NCBI RefSeq assembly: GCF_019754945.1
Contig: NZ_JAEUWU010000003.1
Coordinates: 248,001-312,000, forward strand
Reading direction: 5' to 3'
Source: Corynebacterium pseudokroppenstedtii
GTDB lineage: Bacteria > Actinomycetota > Actinomycetes > Mycobacteriales > Mycobacteriaceae
Length of the DNA stretch: 64,000 nucleotides
The notes below the pieces were generated by a model that was not told the DNA's origin, made no database searches, and saw only the letters and a list, made by a program, of their open reading frames with translations. This document shows, in pieces, positions 60,981 through 64,000 of the stretch. Position 1 is the first letter of the stretch. Each line of letters opens with the position of its first letter. A program made the translations under genes and the position numbers.

Positions 60981-61805
60981 TTAAATGCTATCGCCGATGT
61001 TGACCTGCGGGCGCGGGGTACGGAACCGTCGGATCATCGACGCGCGGGAGAAGGCATAGAAGCCCATTGACCAGGTCGATAGAGCAGTATCCGGGTGACG
61101 TTCACGGACGAAACGAGACACTCGACGACCCGACAAAACACCGTCGAGGACGATCAGGATGAGCAGAATCATCCCCACCATGGAGAGCAGATTATTGAGC
61201 AGATAACTGCGGGTCGCGGTCGTGACAAACATCAGAATAAGCAGCACGACCACGATGGGCATGAACGTGTTGGCAAAGAGACGGCGGGAATCGACCCAGT
61301 CACGGATCAACCGTCGTTCGGGGCCGCGGTCTCTGTCCATGAGGTAGCGTTCATCGCCACTCATCATGCGTTCACGGTTCCGCTCGCGTTCCCGTGCGCG
61401 TTCGTCGCGTTGCTTGCGCTTGAGTGCCTTGTACTCTTCCTTGCTCATTGAGTTCTTCAACTCTTTGCGCTGTTTACGCGCTTCCGCAGCGGTCTCAGGC
61501 GCCTTATAGGCCGTTTTGCGCACACCCTTTTGGCGTTCGACGTCATTGCGCTTAGGTGTCGCGTGGCCTTTCGGTGGCGTATATCCCTTGGGGGTGGAGC
61601 GATCCTGCGACTGGCTACCGCTGCTATCGCCATCGGAGGACTTCCCGTCTGCTGCACTGCTGCTGGTTGAGGCGGGCTTGCTACCACCGGCAGTGACACT
61701 GACTGACCCTTTACGCTTACGGTTCCACCGCGATGACTTCGTCGTCGATGATTCTGACGCAGAGCCATCGTTCGACTGGTTTTCTTTCGACGTTGTCCAT
61801 GGCAT
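60981..61805 (-). CDS. DUF3043 family membrane protein
   Basis: A 274-residue protein of the actinobacterial DUF3043 family (Rv2206-like, same place before cobT). The first 95 residues are Ser/Lys-rich and probably disordered. A highly charged helix follows (ALKRKQRDERARERERNRER), then the conserved MSGDERYLMDRDRGPERRLIRDWVDSRRLFANTFMP, two membrane helices (about residues 200-217 and 223-242), and GRRVSRFVRERHPD. The start is ATG 61805; a GTG at 61811 is equally possible. The function is unknown. Confidence 0.9.
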   Translation of the reverse strand: MPWTTSKENQSNDGSASESSTTKSSRWNRKRKGSVSVTAGGSKPASTSSSAADGKSSDGDSSGSQSQDRSTPKGYTPPKGHATPKRNDVERQKGVRKTAYKAPETAAEARKQRKELKNSMSKEEYKALKRKQRDERARERERNRERMMSGDERYLMDRDRGPERRLIRDWVDSRRLFANTFMPIVVVLLILMFVTTATRSYLLNNLLSMVGMILLILIVLDGVLSGRRVSRFVRERHPDTALSTWSMGFYAFSRASMIRRFRTPRPQVNIGDSI

Positions 61806-62026
61806 CTTCACGCGATCAAGGATATAAGAAAAGGGGTTCGAGCCTGTGAATAAGGCGAGGGTAGGTGTGCCCAAGGTGTCAGATGTGCGCGACTACCGGG
61901 GGTTCTTATGCCTTGTGAAATAATTTAGCTGTACAGTGCGTTCTGCTGTGATGTGGAGTACGGTAGTGTCCACTAATCATTTGAGGTAGCTTCAGAGAGC
62001 ATCCTGTTTGGTGTTAGGAGAAGTGC

Positions 62027-62371
62027 ATGACTGCACCGGAGAAGACAACTGGCGTTATTTTGACTGATGCCGCTGCAGCTAAGGCAAAGTCTCTGCTGAG
62101 CCAAGAACAAAACGACGAGTTAGCCCTGCGCATCGCAGTGCAGCCAGGTGGTTGTGCTGGCCTGCGCTACCAGCTCTTCTTCGACGATCGGACCTTAGAT
62201 GGTGATCTCGTCGATGACTATGACGGCGTGAACCTGGTTGTTGACCGCATGAGTGCACCATATTTGACCGGCGCGACGATCGACTTCGCGGACACCATCG
62301 AACAGCAGGGCTTCACCATTGATAACCCCAATGCTAAGGGGTCCTGTGCGTGCGGAGACTCGTTCAACTGA
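62027..62371 (+). CDS. HesB/IscA-type iron-sulfur cluster carrier
   Basis: A 114-residue A-type carrier. The three conserved cysteines are in QPGGCAGLRYQLFFD and, near the C-terminus, in GSCACGDSFN (CxC spaced as in the family). ILTDAAAAKAKSLLSQE is the usual N-terminal helix. It delivers iron-sulfur clusters to target enzymes; lipA nearby is one possible client, but that is inference. GTTAGGAGAAGTGC precedes the ATG with a good ribosome-binding site. It lies between DUF3043 (divergent) and asnB (convergent), as in corynebacteria. Confidence 0.95.
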   Translation: MTAPEKTTGVILTDAAAAKAKSLLSQEQNDELALRIAVQPGGCAGLRYQLFFDDRTLDGDLVDDYDGVNLVVDRMSAPYLTGATIDFADTIEQQGFTIDNPNAKGSCACGDSFN

Positions 62372-62406
62372 TACGAGGCTGAACAGTCTGCTCGTAGTTA
62401 ATGCTT

Positions 62407-62444
62407 AACGCCGACCACACAATGAGTTGTGGCCGGCGTTTTCG
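62407..62444. terminator. Bidirectional terminator between hesB-like gene and asnB
   Basis: AACGCCG then CCACA pair with TGTGG then CGGCGTT across a seven-base loop, with one unpaired base per strand, and a T run follows (TTTTCG). It suits the convergent transcripts on both sides. Confidence 0.85.
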
Positions 62445-62465
62445 CATATGTAAGCGGGCGCCGCT

Positions 62466-64000
62466 TTACATCTCGACCGGATACGTCGGCTCTGGGATAT
62501 CCGGGGTAATCGACTTATCCACGAAAATTCCGTACCAGATTAAGAATGCCAACACAGTCCACAGGCGTCGGGAATGGTCAGGGCCAGATCCGCTGGTCAT
62601 AGAAGAACGGTGTTCTTCGAGCATGGAGCGGGTGGCTCCGAGGTCGACAATCTCCCCAGCCTCCGATGAGGTGATGATGTCCTCTGCCCAGCCGTAGAGC
62701 TCGTCGCCAGCCAACCAGTGCCGGATCGGGACAGGGAATCCAAGCTTCCGCCGGTTAAGAACGTGCGGGGGAACGATGCGTTCCATCGCCTGGCGCAATG
62801 CCCACTTCGATGTGCCATGAGTCAGCTTCATGCTCGTCGGCAATGATTGTGCGACATTGAAGACCTCTTTGTCGAGGAACGGCACACGGAGCTCGAGGGA
62901 ATTCGCCATGGTCATCTTGTCAGCCTTGACCAGGATGTCGCCACGCAACCAGGTGAACAGGTCAAGGTGCTGCATCCTGGCTACCGGATCCCAACCCTGC
63001 GACTTTTCGTAAATCGGAGTCGTGACATCCGTATGGTTCCACTCTTTCTTGGCCCACGGAATGACGCGCCGGAGCTGGTCGAAGGAGAAAGACCGGGCGT
63101 TACCGTAGTACCGCTCTTCAAGAGGAGTGGTACCTCGCTCTAACAATGACTTGCCTCGCACCCCGTCGGGTAGGCGTTGCGCGAGGGTTCGCAGACCCTT
63201 CTTGGCGAATGACGGGATCTTCTCGAACGGGGTAAGAGAAAGTGGCTCATGGTAGATGTTGTATCCACCGAAGAGCTCGTCGGCGCCCTCGCCGGAGAGG
63301 ACAACTTTGACGTGCTTCCTGGCTTCCGCTGCGACGAAATACAGGGGGACGAGGGCAGGGTCTGCTACCGGATCGTCCAAATACCAGATGATGCGGGGGA
63401 CCGCCTCGGCAAATTCCTCGGGGGAGACCACCTTCACGATGTGCTCGACGCCGATCGCTTCCGCGGATTCCGCGGCAACGTCGACTTCCGAATACCCCTC
63501 GCGTTCGAAACCGGTGGTGAAGGTCAGCAAGTTCGGGTTGTGGCGTTTCGCGAGTGCCGCAATGGCCGTCGAGTCGATTCCCCCAGACAGGAAGGATCCG
63601 ACGGTGACGTCGGCACGCATGTGCTTAGCAACGGAATCCTCGAGGGCATGCTCGATCTTTGAAATCTCGGAATCGATATTTTCCTTGTTCACCGATGTTT
63701 CGGGGAAGCGAGGAGTAAACCAGCGATGTACCTCCGGCTTTTCACCGGGCTTCACTGTCGCGCAGCAACCGGACTCCAGGCGGCGAATCCCGGTGTGCAG
63801 GGACTCAGGTTCGGGGACATACTGCAAGTCCATGTAATGCTCGATTGCGCGCTTATCCAGCGAGAGATCGATGTCGGCTTTGTCGGCCATGGAGAGCAGG
63901 CATTTCTTCTCAGAGGCAAAGAGTGTGCCTCTGTCGGTAGTTGCCCAGTAGAGGGGTTTGATGCCGAACTGGTCACGAGCGAGGTACATCGTCTTGTCGA
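62466..64000 (-). CDS. asnB: Glutamine-hydrolysing asparagine synthetase, LtsA type (N-terminus outside window)
   Basis: The visible 510 or so residues contain the end of the glutaminase domain (ARDQFGIKPLYW, LDKRAIEHYMDLQYVPEP) and the whole synthetase domain: the PP-motif SGGIDSTAIAALA (Ser-Gly-Gly-x-Asp-Ser), LLTFTTGFEREGYSEVD, VVLSGEGADELFGGYN, GDILVKADKMTMANSLELRVPFLD, KLGFPVPIRHWL, and DHSRRLWTVLAFLIWYG. It closely resembles C. glutamicum LtsA, whose loss makes cells lysozyme- and temperature-sensitive, and which amidates a cell-wall peptide residue. About 130 N-terminal residues lie beyond the right edge. Confidence 0.96.
   Translation of the reverse strand, partial: DKTMYLARDQFGIKPLYWATTDRGTLFASEKKCLLSMADKADIDLSLDKRAIEHYMDLQYVPEPESLHTGIRRLESGCCATVKPGEKPEVHRWFTPRFPETSVNKENIDSEISKIEHALEDSVAKHMRADVTVGSFLSGGIDSTAIAALAKRHNPNLLTFTTGFEREGYSEVDVAAESAEAIGVEHIVKVVSPEEFAEAVPRIIWYLDDPVADPALVPLYFVAAEARKHVKVVLSGEGADELFGGYNIYHEPLSLTPFEKIPSFAKKGLRTLAQRLPDGVRGKSLLERGTTPLEERYYGNARSFSFDQLRRVIPWAKKEWNHTDVTTPIYEKSQGWDPVARMQHLDLFTWLRGDILVKADKMTMANSLELRVPFLDKEVFNVAQSLPTSMKLTHGTSKWALRQAMERIVPPHVLNRRKLGFPVPIRHWLAGDELYGWAEDIITSSEAGEIVDLGATRSMLEEHRSSMTSGSGPDHSRRLWTVLAFLIWYGIFVDKSITPDIPEPTYPVEM

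Overview
The window is a piece of an actinobacterial chromosome, almost certainly from the genus Corynebacterium. The evidence is the combination of gene order and protein sequence. The order (glyS, TPM protein, dgt, dnaG; then acyl carrier protein, aceE, DUF3052; then cobD, SURF1, tyrosine phosphatase, cobC, Nif3-like, zinc-ribbon protein, phosphatase, rnpB, CYTH, panB, glnA2, glnE; then glnA, RDD, DUF4191, lipA, lipB, E2; then ilvE, cobS, cobT, DUF3043, HesB, asnB) matches the order I remember for corynebacteria and, in outline, mycobacteria. The pyruvate:quinone oxidoreductase and the LtsA-type asparagine synthetase look corynebacterial. Base composition is moderate for the genus. A species such as C. 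kroppenstedtii is possible but cannot be established here.

Region by region. 1-3.1 kb: most of a fused double ABC exporter (minus strand, running off the left edge). 3.2-13.8 kb: an EcsC-like protein, glyS, a tail-anchored protein, a very long TPM-domain surface protein, a DUF218 protein, dgt, a secreted Sa-type ribonuclease, dnaG and a YtxH-like protein. 13.8-20.5 kb: accessory genes (aldo/keto reductase, MFS exporter with a giant N-terminal extension) and an AT-rich islet holding two related membrane proteins with Gln/Asn-rich tails around a small lipoprotein. 20.7-21.0 kb: two tRNA genes. 21.0-27.2 kb: TRIC-type channel, serine hydrolase, acyl carrier protein, pyruvate dehydrogenase E1, DUF3052 and tRNA-Val. 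27.4-29.4 kb: a tandem pair of membrane-anchored eight-cysteine proteins, the second overlapping cobD. 29.4-45 kb: the conserved cobD to glnE block including RNase P RNA. 45-50 kb: gtrA, marR, pyruvate:quinone oxidoreductase and thrC, lying between glnE and glnA. 50-64 kb: glnA, lipoate synthesis, E2, ilvE, cobalamin loop assembly, and partial asnB.

How the genes fit together. aceE (E1), the two-lipoyl-domain E2, lipB and lipA form a pyruvate dehydrogenase and lipoylation module, complemented by pyruvate:quinone oxidoreductase as an acetate-forming route. glnA, glnA2 and glnE form a nitrogen assimilation module, and a GlnR-like box precedes glnA. cobD, cobC, cobU, cobT and cobS supply the late steps of cobalamin synthesis; no corrin-ring genes are in the window. 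The least explained parts are the AT-rich islet at 17.5-20.5 kb and the eight-cysteine pair at 27.4-29.4 kb. No insertion sequence, prophage or CRISPR array is visible.
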